Shown: positions 1-9,072 of the stretch, in pieces | Position numbering within the stretch: position 1 is the stretch's first letter | Layout: each line of letters starts with the position of its first letter | NCBI RefSeq assembly: GCF_019063845.1 | Contig: NZ_CP077683.1 | Coordinates: 2,108,001 to 2,172,000, forward strand | Reading direction: 5' to 3' | Origin: Geomonas subterranea | Lineage (GTDB): Bacteria; Desulfobacterota; Desulfuromonadia; Geobacterales; Geobacteraceae | DNA: 64,000 nucleotides | The notes under the pieces: model-generated | The model's input: the letters and a program-made list of their open reading frames with translations, nothing else | Databases searched by the model: none | Told to the model about the DNA's origin: nothing | Made by a program: the position numbers and the translations under genes

Positions 1-373
1 ACTTCTCGTCAACCTCAAGAGCCGCTTTCTGGGTGTCGACCAAGCCATTGGGGTTGTACTCGCAACCGCCGCAGGCGGTCGGCACCCTGACCCTGGCGCC
101 TACCGACGCAACCTTCTGCTGTTCTTCTCCCAATTCAGCGACCACCTTGTCAAAGTCAGCATGGTTTATGTTGACCAGTTCAATGGACTGGCGCACCGAT
201 AAATGCACGTGGCCTTTGCCGTACTTCTGTGCAACCTCTGCGATCCTCATCAGGCGGTCGACCGACAAGCGCCCCCCTGGTACGCGCATCCTCACGGTGA
301 AAAGATCCTTTCCCCGCTCCTTTATGAAGCCGTCCGACTTAAGCTTTTCAATGTCGACCTTGTTCAGCGTCAC
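1..373 (-). CDS. Sulfite reductase-like protein (AsrC/group III type), N-terminal part, cut by window edge
   Basis: The visible 124 residues are the N-terminal ferredoxin-like half domain of the nitrite/sulfite reductase family. They contain KDLFTVRMRVPGG, then HVHLSVRQSIEL, then RVRVPTACGGCEYNPNG, which resemble the siroheme-binding half domain of AsrC-like reductases. The family reduces sulfite or nitrite on a siroheme-[4Fe-4S] centre, but the cluster-binding C-terminus lies outside the window, so the substrate cannot be judged. I chose a GTG start at 373 because AAGGAG lies 8 nt upstream. The gene follows the methyltransferase by about 60 bp on the same strand and may be cotranscribed. Confidence 0.75.
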   Translation of the reverse strand, partial: MTLNKVDIEKLKSDGFIKERGKDLFTVRMRVPGGRLSVDRLMRIAEVAQKYGKGHVHLSVRQSIELVNINHADFDKVVAELGEEQQKVASVGARVRVPTACGGCEYNPNGLVDTQKAALEVDEK

Positions 374-432
374 GTGTAATTCTCCTTAGAGTATTCTGCC
401 CCGGCTGGGGGCAATATCTCGTTTTATTATGT

Positions 433-1113
433 TTAGTTGCGACGCCTGCATAGAACAATCCAAAACCAGTTCCCACAAGTGTCGCGTTCAGAGGTATAAC
501 TGGTGTGTTCCAGTTCCCGCTCTTCCATTGCTTCAATTTCGAAATGCTCCGAAAACCTCCATAGTATCTCTTCGCGTGTGAAGAAGTGATAAACCAGCCC
601 GTCCAGTCCTTCTGATCCCATGACAAAGGTATCTTGCTCAATTTCGCGCCCCTGGGCCCTGGCTTTTGGGTACAGTGCATTCGATGTCGACCGCACGGAA
701 CAGAACAATGCTCCGCCGGGCCTGAGCACTCGGTTTATCTCGCGAAGCATGACGTCTATCTGATTGGTCTGCCCAAGGTGGATCATTCGCCAGGCAAGAG
801 CGAGATCAAATGAATCCGAAGCCACTTCCATGCGCGTTGCATCACCCGCAATCACATGGGCACCGGGATAGGCGGTCACCTGCTCCAGCGATGTGGCTAC
901 GGCATTGGCGGATATGTCGAGTCCGAGGACGGAAAAACCGTGTTCAGCAAACAAGGCGACGTGGCGTCCCAAGCCGCAGCCGACATCAATTACCCTTTTC
1001 ACCCCCATGCCCTTGAATCGGTCAATTGATTTGACCACAATCTCGTCCGGTGATTCGAGGCCGTACCGCCTGCTCGTTATCACCTGGTCCCAGGCCTCTG
1101 CCTGTGTCAACAT
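433..1113 (-). CDS. Class I SAM-dependent methyltransferase
   Basis: This is a Rossmann-fold methyltransferase of 226 residues. Motif I is VIDVGCGLGRHVALF (about residues 41-55), the acidic end of strand 2 is VLGLDIS, motif II/III is HVIAGDATRMEVASDSFDLALAWRM, and a post-motif is NRVLRPGGALF. It should transfer a methyl group to a small molecule or metabolite; the substrate is unknown. The ATG at 1113 overlaps the stop of the upstream radical SAM gene (ATGTTGA), which implies translational coupling. It has cysteines at DVGC, LFC, DTC and VLC, but I cannot show the ArsM arsenic-binding pattern. Confidence 0.85.
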   Translation of the reverse strand: MLTQAEAWDQVITSRRYGLESPDEIVVKSIDRFKGMGVKRVIDVGCGLGRHVALFAEHGFSVLGLDISANAVATSLEQVTAYPGAHVIAGDATRMEVASDSFDLALAWRMIHLGQTNQIDVMLREINRVLRPGGALFCSVRSTSNALYPKARAQGREIEQDTFVMGSEGLDGLVYHFFTREEILWRFSEHFEIEAMEERELEHTSYTSERDTCGNWFWIVLCRRRN

Positions 1114-2243
1114 GGTGCGTCCACCAATTGGGCCAAAGCTTCTACGCTGGCAGCGCAACAGTTACATTTGGCGCATCCGCCTTTCCCTTGGGAGGGATCT
1201 AAGCCGTATCTCTTCAATATTTTCCCGACTTCGGTATAGATGGCACTCATAGTCTCACTCTTAGGAGGAAGGGCATCCTCCATTTGCGACCCGATGATCG
1301 GTCTGAAAGCCGTGACAAAGGGGACAACACCGCGCTTGGCGATCTCTTCAGCCCCCTTTATCGTCGATTGGTGAGGTTCTAGGCCGCCGATTAGCCAGGA
1401 CGAGACGTTCGGGGCCCCGAAAACCTTCCCTGAGTATTCAAGAATGTCGAGGTATTCACTCTGTGTCGTTTTACCTTTGCCGGGGATGATGGCACGGCGC
1501 AGTTCCTCATCCCATATCTCGATGTTGAAACTGATCGAATCGAGTCCCGCCTCCTTGAACCTATCGATCCAACCATAGTCCGACATCGGTGCGATTTGCG
1601 CTGCCAGAGGGATGCCGCTCACCTCGCGTACCGCCTTTATCACCTCGAGGTACATGGCGGCCCCTTTATCGCTCCCGGCAAGGGTCCCTGCGTTGATGTT
1701 CAACTCATGATAACGGCCCGGCTCAGCGTCCTCGATGCTGGCTACTATCCGCGCCAGCTTCTCGGGATCTTTTCTGGCACCCTCCCGGTCATGAGTGAGG
1801 CCGCAGAAAGCGCAACCTTCTTCATCATGCTTGAACACGCAGAAGTTCGTCAGCGAGGTTGCCAGAATGTTGTTCCCGTGAATCTGGACGTAAGAGCCAA
1901 AGCTGGTCCCGTCCTCCAGGCAGCTGCTGTACCAGGCAGGATCGGGAACTAGGTTCATCTCGCAGATGAATTCGCCGTCCCTAAGCAATGCGCCCGCGAG
2001 ATGGTCGTAGTAGTAAGGAGAACGCGCCACGAATTTTTCGTACACGGCAATGTTGATCACGATGTTTATTGCACCGTATTTGATGACGAAGTTGTGCCCC
2101 TCGGACAGGGAGGCCCTCTTGAAGCGATAGCGAGGCATGACCCGTTTCTTCACCTTTTCATCCATCCTGATACCGTTACAAAGCAGGTCCAGCTTCAAGG
2201 TAACGATGTCCAACTTTGCGGTGGGCTTGTCTATGCTGTTCAT
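1107..2243 (-). CDS. Radical SAM protein with non-canonical cysteine spacing and C-terminal Cys motif
   Basis: This 378-residue protein reads as a radical SAM TIM barrel (GIPLAAQIAP, DSISFNIEIWDEELRR, SSWLIGGLEP). The only plausible cluster motif is C135-X8-C144-X2-C147, not the usual CX3CX2C. About 120 residues precede it and do not look like a standard accessory domain. The C-terminus carries a second cysteine group, C357-A-K-C360-N-C362-C363, and ends in Cys378. I chose the ATG at 2243 because AAGGGGA precedes it; an open frame continues upstream to 2360 without a better start. The gene lies between a B12-radical SAM gene and a methyltransferase on the same strand. Its product is unknown. 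A metal or metalloid role for the Cys tail is inference. Confidence 0.8.
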   Translation of the reverse strand: MNSIDKPTAKLDIVTLKLDLLCNGIRMDEKVKKRVMPRYRFKRASLSEGHNFVIKYGAINIVINIAVYEKFVARSPYYYDHLAGALLRDGEFICEMNLVPDPAWYSSCLEDGTSFGSYVQIHGNNILATSLTNFCVFKHDEEGCAFCGLTHDREGARKDPEKLARIVASIEDAEPGRYHELNINAGTLAGSDKGAAMYLEVIKAVREVSGIPLAAQIAPMSDYGWIDRFKEAGLDSISFNIEIWDEELRRAIIPGKGKTTQSEYLDILEYSGKVFGAPNVSSWLIGGLEPHQSTIKGAEEIAKRGVVPFVTAFRPIIGSQMEDALPPKSETMSAIYTEVGKILKRYGLDPSQGKGGCAKCNCCAASVEALAQLVDAPC

Positions 2244-2368
2244 GCTGTTTCCCCTTCTGCTCGTGGTGGTGTTGTGCGAGGTCCGCAGTGTCCAGAATCG
2301 GGTCAGGGCCTGCATTTGAGCGGCGACTTCTGCTTGATGAAGAAGATCGCTGCGGAGCAAGCGGGCTC

Positions 2369-3703
2369 TCAGGTATGACAGAAGTAGTTCTGAATCTTCG
2401 CGAACCGCTCCTTGAGTTGCCAGTGCGGCATATCCGCGTAACTCAGTTCGGTATCGATGAAATGGGTTTGAGTCCAGTCCGGTTTTGCTGGGATCCGCCC
2501 GGAGACCAGCAGGTCGCGGTACAGTTGCGACCCGGGGAGCGGCGTAAAGATGGACCAGGACGCTTTGTCCAGGTCGAGGCGCCGCGCCAGATCGAAGGTC
2601 ATATCTATATCGACGACCGTTTCGCCCGGAACCCCTACCATGAAGAAGCCGGACACCCGGACATGACGCTTGGCCGCTGCCACCGACTTCTCAATTGTCT
2701 CAAGACTGGTGTCCTTTCTCAGGGTCTTCAAGGTGCGCGACGATCCCGATTCGATTCCAAGGTCGATCTGCACCAATCCAGCCCTCGCCATCTCGGCCAC
2801 CTCACGCTCGTCAACCAGGTCGACTCGGGTGTTGATTTGCCACCTCATGTCCAGCCCGGTCCGCCGGATTTCATCGCAGAACTCAGCTACCCATTTCTTG
2901 CGCAAATTGAAGATGCTGTCCTTAAACCAGATCCCTTCGATGCCGAATTCGCGCTGCAGATAACGCATTTCCTCGACCACCGTCCGCGGATCACGAATTC
3001 TGTATTTCTCCCCCATTGTCTGCTGGACGGCGCAAAAGGAGCACTGGTAAGGGCAGCCGCGGGATACGATCATCGAGATGCTGTCCAGGGAGCGGAGAAT
3101 CTTGTTGTACTCGATATAGCTGTGGGCGGGAAACGAGTGATAGTCGGGCATGGGTAAGGCATTTAGGTCCGGAACCGTCGGGGCCATCCCCTGCTGCACG
3201 ATCCTCCCCGCGTTCTTGTACCATAGCCCCGCTATCCCCTCCGGCGCCCCCCTTTCCGCCAACTGCGACAAGGGGTACTCGCCTTCACCGCGGATCACAT
3301 AATCGACGTCTGGTTCCCGCAAGGTATCCACGGGCATGACGGTCGGGTGCGGCCCACCAAAGGCGACCTTCACGTTGGGGCGCAACGCTTTCACCTCTGC
3401 AGCAAGGGCCAAAGCCGCAGGAAGCGTGGTGGTCATGACCGTAATCCCAACCAGATCAGGCTCGTTTTCGCGCAACCGCACGCTCAGCGCCCCCCCCTCC
3501 GCCCCTTCTGCCTGGAGATCGAACAGGGAAACCTTCACGCCCTTGGCGCGGAGAAAGGAAACAAGGGAGGCAAGCCCCAAAGGCGGCTCAAAGGGCCAGA
3601 CGTACATGTTCCCTTTGGCGATGAGTTCCTTGCGACTTTCGAAACGTTCCCTCGCCGTCTCGCCGCTTCCGAAGTACGCCGGGTTTATCAGCAAAATGTT
3701 CAC
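2369..3703 (-). CDS. B12-binding domain radical SAM protein
   Basis: This 444-residue protein has an N-terminal cobalamin-binding Rossmann domain (NILLINPAYFGSG, PPLGLASLVSFLRAKG, DLVGITVMTTTLP, FGGPHPTVMP, DYVIRGEGE). A canonical radical SAM core follows, with motif CPYQCSFC (CX3CX2C) and later DLGIESGS and GVPGET. The class covers methyltransferases and ring-forming enzymes acting on unactivated carbons. The chosen start is GTG at 3703, preceded by CAGGGGC at suitable spacing; the longer frame to 3850 lacks a convincing ribosome site. It probably begins a transcript with the downstream radical SAM and methyltransferase genes. Confidence 0.85.
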   Translation of the reverse strand: MNILLINPAYFGSGETARERFESRKELIAKGNMYVWPFEPPLGLASLVSFLRAKGVKVSLFDLQAEGAEGGALSVRLRENEPDLVGITVMTTTLPAALALAAEVKALRPNVKVAFGGPHPTVMPVDTLREPDVDYVIRGEGEYPLSQLAERGAPEGIAGLWYKNAGRIVQQGMAPTVPDLNALPMPDYHSFPAHSYIEYNKILRSLDSISMIVSRGCPYQCSFCAVQQTMGEKYRIRDPRTVVEEMRYLQREFGIEGIWFKDSIFNLRKKWVAEFCDEIRRTGLDMRWQINTRVDLVDEREVAEMARAGLVQIDLGIESGSSRTLKTLRKDTSLETIEKSVAAAKRHVRVSGFFMVGVPGETVVDIDMTFDLARRLDLDKASWSIFTPLPGSQLYRDLLVSGRIPAKPDWTQTHFIDTELSYADMPHWQLKERFAKIQNYFCHT

Positions 3704-3743
3704 TATGAGCCCCTGAATGCTAAAATCGTCTTTCTGCCATTTT

Positions 3744-3777
3744 GGGGGCAGCCGGCTTACCACAACCGCCTGCCCCC
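3744..3777 (-). other. GC-rich hairpin between the efflux operon and the radical SAM genes
   Basis: The arms GGGGGCAG and CTGCCCCC pair over 8 bp, with further GC pairing towards the loop. No run of T follows, so it is either a weak terminator for the efflux operon or a leader structure for the gene starting at 3703. Confidence 0.4.
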
Positions 3778-3929
3778 TACGGATTAGCAAGTGCCACGCC
3801 AACGCTATTAGTGCAGACAACACTCTGAATTTCCACAACAAACTGCCCACGGAGGGCGTCCGGCCAGCAACGGTATTTCGTTACCAACAGTTTTACGTTG
3901 CCGGAATAACGTTATCCCGTGAGGAGTAA

Positions 3930-4397
3930 CTACTTGACCGTGTACCAGAACTTTATGCTTTGCACTTCGCGCCCCTTGAGTTGGAACTTGGTCATGACCC
4001 CGTACTTCCCCTTTTTCGAAAGGTCCAAATCGCTGCAAAAGCGGTTGTTCATCGCCACCAGATCCTTTACCTGCGCGACTTTGTCCGGGCCCTGAACCTT
4101 GACTTTGACTTCACCTTCAGTGAAAGGTTTGCCGGTTTTGGCATCAAGGAAGTCGACCTTGAGGTGGTGGGTCTCCTTCATGTCCTTGGGCATCTCGATC
4201 CCGGCTGCCTGCATGTGCTCTTTCATGCTGACAAACTTGAAGGTAACCCTCAGGTTTCCGATGGTCTCTTGATAATCGAGGGCTCCCTTTCCCACCTGTG
4301 TCGTGATGGGTGCCGGGACCGTCTTTGCCAGGGCCGTCATGGGGATGGAAAGACCAAGGACTGCCGCCGCGACCATCAGGGGCTGCATTTTTTTCAT
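3930..4397 (-). CDS. Periplasmic protein at the end of the Cus-type efflux operon
   Basis: This 155-residue protein has a signal peptide (MKKMQPLMVAAAVLGLSIPMT, cleavage likely after ALA). The mature part alternates short beta segments (NLRVTFKFVSM, THHLKVDFLDAKTGKPFTEGEVKVKVQGP, MTKFQLKGR, SIKFWYTVK), suggesting a small beta sandwich like the YtkA/FixH-type domains found with metal transporters. It contains one cysteine and several Met and His residues (KEHMQAAGIEMPKDMKETHH), which could bind metal. It starts 38 bp after cusA ends, with AAAGGAGAT before the ATG, so it is almost certainly cotranscribed. Its function is not known to me; a metal-chaperone role is inference. Confidence 0.75.
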   Translation of the reverse strand: MKKMQPLMVAAAVLGLSIPMTALAKTVPAPITTQVGKGALDYQETIGNLRVTFKFVSMKEHMQAAGIEMPKDMKETHHLKVDFLDAKTGKPFTEGEVKVKVQGPDKVAQVKDLVAMNNRFCSDLDLSKKGKYGVMTKFQLKGREVQSIKFWYTVK

Positions 4398-4435
4398 GTT
4401 TATCTCCTTTATTTGTGGTGCTGCCCCGTTTGGGG

Positions 4436-7400
4436 TCAGTGCTTCATTCCCGAATATTTGAGCTTTCCTTTTTTCAGATCCCGCGTTTTCATCAGCACGA
4501 AGATGATTGGCGTCATGATCAGGACATGAATAGCGGAGGTGATCATGCCACCGATCATCGGCGCCGCGATTGGCTTCATCACGTCAGACCCGGTTCCGGA
4601 GGACCACATGATGGGCACGAGGCCCAGCAGAGCCACGGCAACAGTCATGAGTTTGGGCCGCAGCCGTAGTACTGCGCCTTCGTAGGTAGCATCGTAGATA
4701 TCCTTCTCCGTGCACGGCCCGTTGACGAGCTTCTTGTCCAGCGCTTCATGGAGGTATATGACCATCACAACCCCGGTCTCCACCGCTATACCGTACAAAG
4801 CGATGAAACCGACCCAAACTGCGACCGACATGTTGTACCCAAGGGCCGACACCATGTAGACCCCGCCTATCAAGGCGAATGGAACCGAGAGTAAAACCAT
4901 GGTCGCCTCGAGTGCCGAGTGGAAGGTGAAGTAGAGTAGAGCGAATATGACCAGCAACCCGACCGGCATGAGTATCATCAGGCGTTTTTCCGCTCGGACC
5001 TGGTTCTCCCATTGTCCGGCCCAAGTCACATAGTACCCGGAGGGGAGCTTGAGCTGTTTTTCCAGCGCCTGCTTCGCCTCATTGACGAAGCTTCCCATGT
5101 CCCGACCGCGCACGTTCAAGAAGACGACCGAGCGCAACAGTCCGCCTTCACTGTTGATCTCAGGAGCACCGGTGGAAACCTTGATCTTGGTTACCAGCGA
5201 AAGGGGCACTTGGGCCCCGTCAGCACCCGCCACGAGAATCCGCCGGATGGCCGGGATGTTGTCGCGATAGTCCGCCAGGTACCTGATGCGGATGGGGAAC
5301 CGGTTGCGCCCCTCGACCGAGGTGGAAAGCCCCTCCCCGCCCAGAGAGGTTTCGATGACGTCCTGGATGTCACCGACACTCACGCCGTACCGTGCGGCGG
5401 CCTCGCGGTCGATATCGATATCGAGGTAATTGCCGCCGGTGACCCGCTCGGCTACGACGTCCGCGGCACCTTTTATGGGCTTTATGATCGTTTCCGCCTG
5501 CAGGGCCAGGTCGCGCAGCACGTTCAAATCGCTGCCGAAGATTTTGACCCCGAGATCGGTACGGATGCCGGTGGAGAGCATGTTGATCCGGTTGATGATC
5601 GGCTGGGTCCAGCCGTTACGGACACCTATCTGCTGGAGTTTTCCGTCCAGTTCGGCCACGATATCCGCCTTGGTCAGTCCCGGGCGCCACTGCTCCTTTG
5701 GCTTCAGAATTATGGTGGAAGCAAACATCGAGATAGGAACGGGGTCGGTCGCCGTATCGGCCCTCCCCACCTTGCCGAAGACGTATTCGACTTCCGGAAC
5801 GCTCTTGATGATCTTGTTTTCGAGGTGCAGGAGCCTCTTCGCTTCCGTAATAGAGATGTTGGGAAGGGTGACCGGCATGTACACCAGCGAGCCCTCATCG
5901 AGCGGCGGCATGAACTCGGAACCCAGCTTCATGAACAGCGGGACGGCGACGAGCAGCGCCAGGAGGTTTAAGGCGATGGTGGTCTTCTTCCATTTGAGGA
6001 CCCAGCGTATCACCGGCGAGTAAATCCTGACGAAAAAGCTGGAGACCGGGTTTGCACTCTCCGCCGGCATCCTGCCGCGCATGAAGTAATACATAAGCAC
6101 CGGCACGAGAGTGACGGCTATCACCGCGGAGCCCATAATCGAAAAGGTCTTGGTGAATGCCAGCGGATGCATGAGCTTTCCTTCCTGCCCCTCGAGCATG
6201 AAGACCGGTACGAAGGAGAGCACGATGATGGCCAGCGAGAAGAAGATGGCTCGACCGACCTGCTTGGCGGAGGCGATGATCACCTCCAGCCTTTTCCCAG
6301 CGCGCTCCTCCGGCGGCAGGTCGGACAGATGGCGGTAGCAGTTCTCGACCATGATGACGCCGGCATCCACGAGGACGCCGATGGCGATGGCGATCCCCCC
6401 CAAGGACATGATGTTGGAGGTGACCCCCATCGTTTTCATGGTGATAAAGGACGTCATCACTGCGATCGGCAACGTGATGACTATGACGAGCGCACTCTGG
6501 AAGTGCAGCAGGAACAGGAGAACCACCAGCGACACAATCACGGATTCTTCTATGAGAGAGGACCTCAGGTTTTTAATTGCCCGGTCGATCAGATCGGAAC
6601 GGTCATAGGAAACAACTATCTTCACGTCCGGGGGCAGCCCCTTCTCGAGCTCCTTTATCTTTGCCTTGACCCGCTTGATCACGTCTTTGGCATTCTCCCC
6701 ATAACGCATGACCACTACGCCGCCGACGGCCTCGCCTTCGCCGTTTATCTCCAGAAGTCCCCTGCGGATCGCACCTCCCGTCTGCACCTTGCCCAGGTTC
6801 TTCACGAAGATGGGGGTGCCGCGCGGGTCGGTGCCAACCACGATGTTCTCCAGGTCCTCTTTGGACTTCACGTACCCCTTGCCGCGGATAAGATACTCCG
6901 CGTCGGCCTGCTCGAGCAGCCTCCCTCCGACGTCGTTATTGGATGCCTTGACGGCCTCCATCACCTTGCCTGTCTTTATGTTGTAGGCCCGCAGCTTGTT
7001 GGGATCGAGGTCGATCTGGTACTCGCGCACCAGGCCACCGATAGATGCCACCTCCGAAACACCGTTCACCGTGTTCAGTTGATAGCGGACGAACCAGTCC
7101 TGGAGTGTTCGCAACTGTTCCAGGTCATACCCTTTCCCCTGGATGCTGTACCAGAATACGTGCCCCACGCCGGTGCCGTCGGGGCCGAGTGTCGGGCGAA
7201 CGTTCGGTGGCAGCTGCCCCGCCGCGTAATTGAGGCGCTCGAGCACCCGGGTCCTTGCCCAGTAGATATCGGCGTCATCCTCGAAGATGACGTAGACCAT
7301 GGAGAAACCAAAGGCGGAGGAAGCCCTGACGGCGCGGACCTTCGGCAGGCCCTGCAGGTTCACGGCCAGCGGATAGGTGACCTGGTCTTCCACTACCTGC

Positions 7401-7573
7401 GGAGATCGACCGGGATACGCTGTGTAGACGATGACCTGGTTGTCCGACACATCGGGGATGGCATCCACCGGTGTCTTGTAGACCGACCAGGCCCCCCAGG
7501 AGATGATCAGTGCGAAGACCATCAGGATGATGACCCGGTTGCGGGCCGAATATTCAATGATTTTTTCGATCAT
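4436..7573 (-). CDS. cusA: CusA-type copper/silver RND efflux pump
   Basis: This 1045-residue inner-membrane proton-driven antiporter belongs to the heavy-metal RND family. It should pass metal from periplasm or cytoplasm to the outer-membrane channel through CusB. Met566 (LVYMP), Met616 (PISMFAS) and Met665 (NRINMLSTG) sit at a constant offset of seven from E. coli CusA Met573, Met623 and Met672, the Cu(I)/Ag(I) site. Asp403 in LVDAGVIMVEN is the expected proton-relay region. This favours monovalent copper or silver over Zn/Co/Cd. It is the third gene of the TolC-CusB-CusA operon, 42 bp after cusB. Confidence 0.95.
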   Translation of the reverse strand: MIEKIIEYSARNRVIILMVFALIISWGAWSVYKTPVDAIPDVSDNQVIVYTAYPGRSPQVVEDQVTYPLAVNLQGLPKVRAVRASSAFGFSMVYVIFEDDADIYWARTRVLERLNYAAGQLPPNVRPTLGPDGTGVGHVFWYSIQGKGYDLEQLRTLQDWFVRYQLNTVNGVSEVASIGGLVREYQIDLDPNKLRAYNIKTGKVMEAVKASNNDVGGRLLEQADAEYLIRGKGYVKSKEDLENIVVGTDPRGTPIFVKNLGKVQTGGAIRRGLLEINGEGEAVGGVVVMRYGENAKDVIKRVKAKIKELEKGLPPDVKIVVSYDRSDLIDRAIKNLRSSLIEESVIVSLVVLLFLLHFQSALVIVITLPIAVMTSFITMKTMGVTSNIMSLGGIAIAIGVLVDAGVIMVENCYRHLSDLPPEERAGKRLEVIIASAKQVGRAIFFSLAIIVLSFVPVFMLEGQEGKLMHPLAFTKTFSIMGSAVIAVTLVPVLMYYFMRGRMPAESANPVSSFFVRIYSPVIRWVLKWKKTTIALNLLALLVAVPLFMKLGSEFMPPLDEGSLVYMPVTLPNISITEAKRLLHLENKIIKSVPEVEYVFGKVGRADTATDPVPISMFASTIILKPKEQWRPGLTKADIVAELDGKLQQIGVRNGWTQPIINRINMLSTGIRTDLGVKIFGSDLNVLRDLALQAETIIKPIKGAADVVAERVTGGNYLDIDIDREAAARYGVSVGDIQDVIETSLGGEGLSTSVEGRNRFPIRIRYLADYRDNIPAIRRILVAGADGAQVPLSLVTKIKVSTGAPEINSEGGLLRSVVFLNVRGRDMGSFVNEAKQALEKQLKLPSGYYVTWAGQWENQVRAEKRLMILMPVGLLVIFALLYFTFHSALEATMVLLSVPFALIGGVYMVSALGYNMSVAVWVGFIALYGIAVETGVVMVIYLHEALDKKLVNGPCTEKDIYDATYEGAVLRLRPKLMTVAVALLGLVPIMWSSGTGSDVMKPIAAPMIGGMITSAIHVLIMTPIIFVLMKTRDLKKGKLKYSGMKH

Positions 7574-7614
7574 GGCGGCAACGTCCTTTGAATGTCGTTT
7601 AGGTACCTGCTCTG

Positions 7615-9012
7615 CTACATGTTCATGTCATCCACGCTGAGTGTGCCTTTTGGTTTATTGTGCTGCGGGGAAGCGGCCGCGCCGCTGCCATGTCCCTCTT
7701 TGGCAGGAGAGCCGCCGGCATGGCCAGCGTGACCGCCGTGTCCCTGTCCGCCTCTTAACTGAGATTCCGAATCGATCAGGTAAGCACCGGACACTGCCAC
7801 CTTGTCCCCGACGCTGATGCCCGAAAGTATTTGCAGCTTGTCCCCACTCTGCTGCCCGACCTGCACATCCCGCGGCTCGAACATCCCCGGCATTTTCTCG
7901 ACCCATACCACCTGCCGCTTGCCGGTATCGATGACGGCGCTTGCCGGCACGAAGATGGCGGTGCCGAGTTCGGTCTTGATGACGGCGTTGACGAACATGT
8001 CCGGCTTCAGTTTCATCCCAGGGTTGCGCAGTTCGACTCGCGCCTTGATGGTCCTGGTCTTCGGATCCAAAAAGGGATAGATGAACGAGATCCTGCCTCT
8101 GAACTGCCTGCCGGGGAAGGACTGGGAGAGAATGTCGACCGATTGTCCGATCCTCACGTTAGGAGCCTCGTCTTCATATACCTCCGCCTCCACCCATACG
8201 GTGGAAAGGTCCGCGACGTTGAAGAGGACGTCTCCGGTATTGAGGTACTGCCCCTGTTGAACCAGCTTCTCGATGACGACACCTGGCTGTGAGGCGTAGA
8301 TCGGCAGCCGCAGGTTGGGTTTGCCCGTATTCACCAGCTCGGAGATCTGCTTTTCCTTGACGCCAAGAAGCATCAGCCGCTGCTTGGCGGATTGCAGCAG
8401 CCCCTCGCCGTTTTGGGAAATGGCGCTGAGCGGTGAATCTTTCAGCTGTTGCTGGCTCTTCACGGCCAGCAGGTACTCCTGTTGTGCTGCGACGAGCTCG
8501 GGAGAGTAGATTTCAGCCACCGGGGTGTTTTTACCTACCACCGCACCGATGGTATTGACATGCAGTTTGTCGATACGCCCGGGAACCCATGCGGTCACCT
8601 TTGCCTGCCTCGACTGGTCGTACTGGACAATGCCTACGGCGTTGATCTCCTTCTTCAGCTGTGCCTGTGACGCCGTAACGGTGGCGACGTTTGCCATGAC
8701 CATCTGCGTCGGGGATAACGTTACGTGTCCAAGCATTTCTGCCTGCTGTTTCTGGTCCTGCGTCATCGGTCCCGATGCTGCGCCGCCGTCGATCTTTTTG
8801 ATCAGCGCCATGTTGCAGACCGGACAGGTCCCGGGTTTGTCCTTAACGATGAACGGATGCATCGCGCAGGTGTAAAGTTGCGCGCCCTCGTGCGCCTTAA
8901 TGTCCTTTGCCGTGCCGGAGCTTTTATGCTTCAACAGGTACCAGCCGCCGCCAGCCGATGCCGTCACGGCCGCAGCCAGCATCGAGATTGCGATCTTCTT
9001 TTTCAGGGTCAT
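7615..9012 (-). CDS. cusB: CusB-type periplasmic adaptor (membrane fusion protein) with heavy-metal-binding domain
   Basis: This 465-residue adaptor has an N-terminal anchor (residues 7-26). A heavy-metal-binding domain follows at residues 47-70 (YTCAMHP...GTCPVCNMALIKK). The middle shows the barrel-sandwich and alpha-hairpin pattern typical of the family (VNTIGAVVGKNTPVAEIYSPEL, IYASQPGVVIEKLVQQGQYLNTGD). The C-terminus is rich in His, Gly and Met (GHGGHAGHAGG, DDMNM), another possible metal-binding tail. It links the RND pump to the TolC-like channel and may hand copper to CusA. GGAGGAAAC precedes the ATG. Confidence 0.93.
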   Translation of the reverse strand: MTLKKKIAISMLAAAVTASAGGGWYLLKHKSSGTAKDIKAHEGAQLYTCAMHPFIVKDKPGTCPVCNMALIKKIDGGAASGPMTQDQKQQAEMLGHVTLSPTQMVMANVATVTASQAQLKKEINAVGIVQYDQSRQAKVTAWVPGRIDKLHVNTIGAVVGKNTPVAEIYSPELVAAQQEYLLAVKSQQQLKDSPLSAISQNGEGLLQSAKQRLMLLGVKEKQISELVNTGKPNLRLPIYASQPGVVIEKLVQQGQYLNTGDVLFNVADLSTVWVEAEVYEDEAPNVRIGQSVDILSQSFPGRQFRGRISFIYPFLDPKTRTIKARVELRNPGMKLKPDMFVNAVIKTELGTAIFVPASAVIDTGKRQVVWVEKMPGMFEPRDVQVGQQSGDKLQILSGISVGDKVAVSGAYLIDSESQLRGGQGHGGHAGHAGGSPAKEGHGSGAAASPQHNKPKGTLSVDDMNM

Positions 9013-9072
9013 CAGTTTCCTCCGTGCTCATTTATTCTGGTTGCTGCAGCGATTCTTTATGCAAACCAACCC

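Noticed and set aside
433-1113. ArsM-type arsenic methyltransferase
   Set aside because: The protein has class I motifs and several cysteines, but not a recognisable ArsM arrangement.
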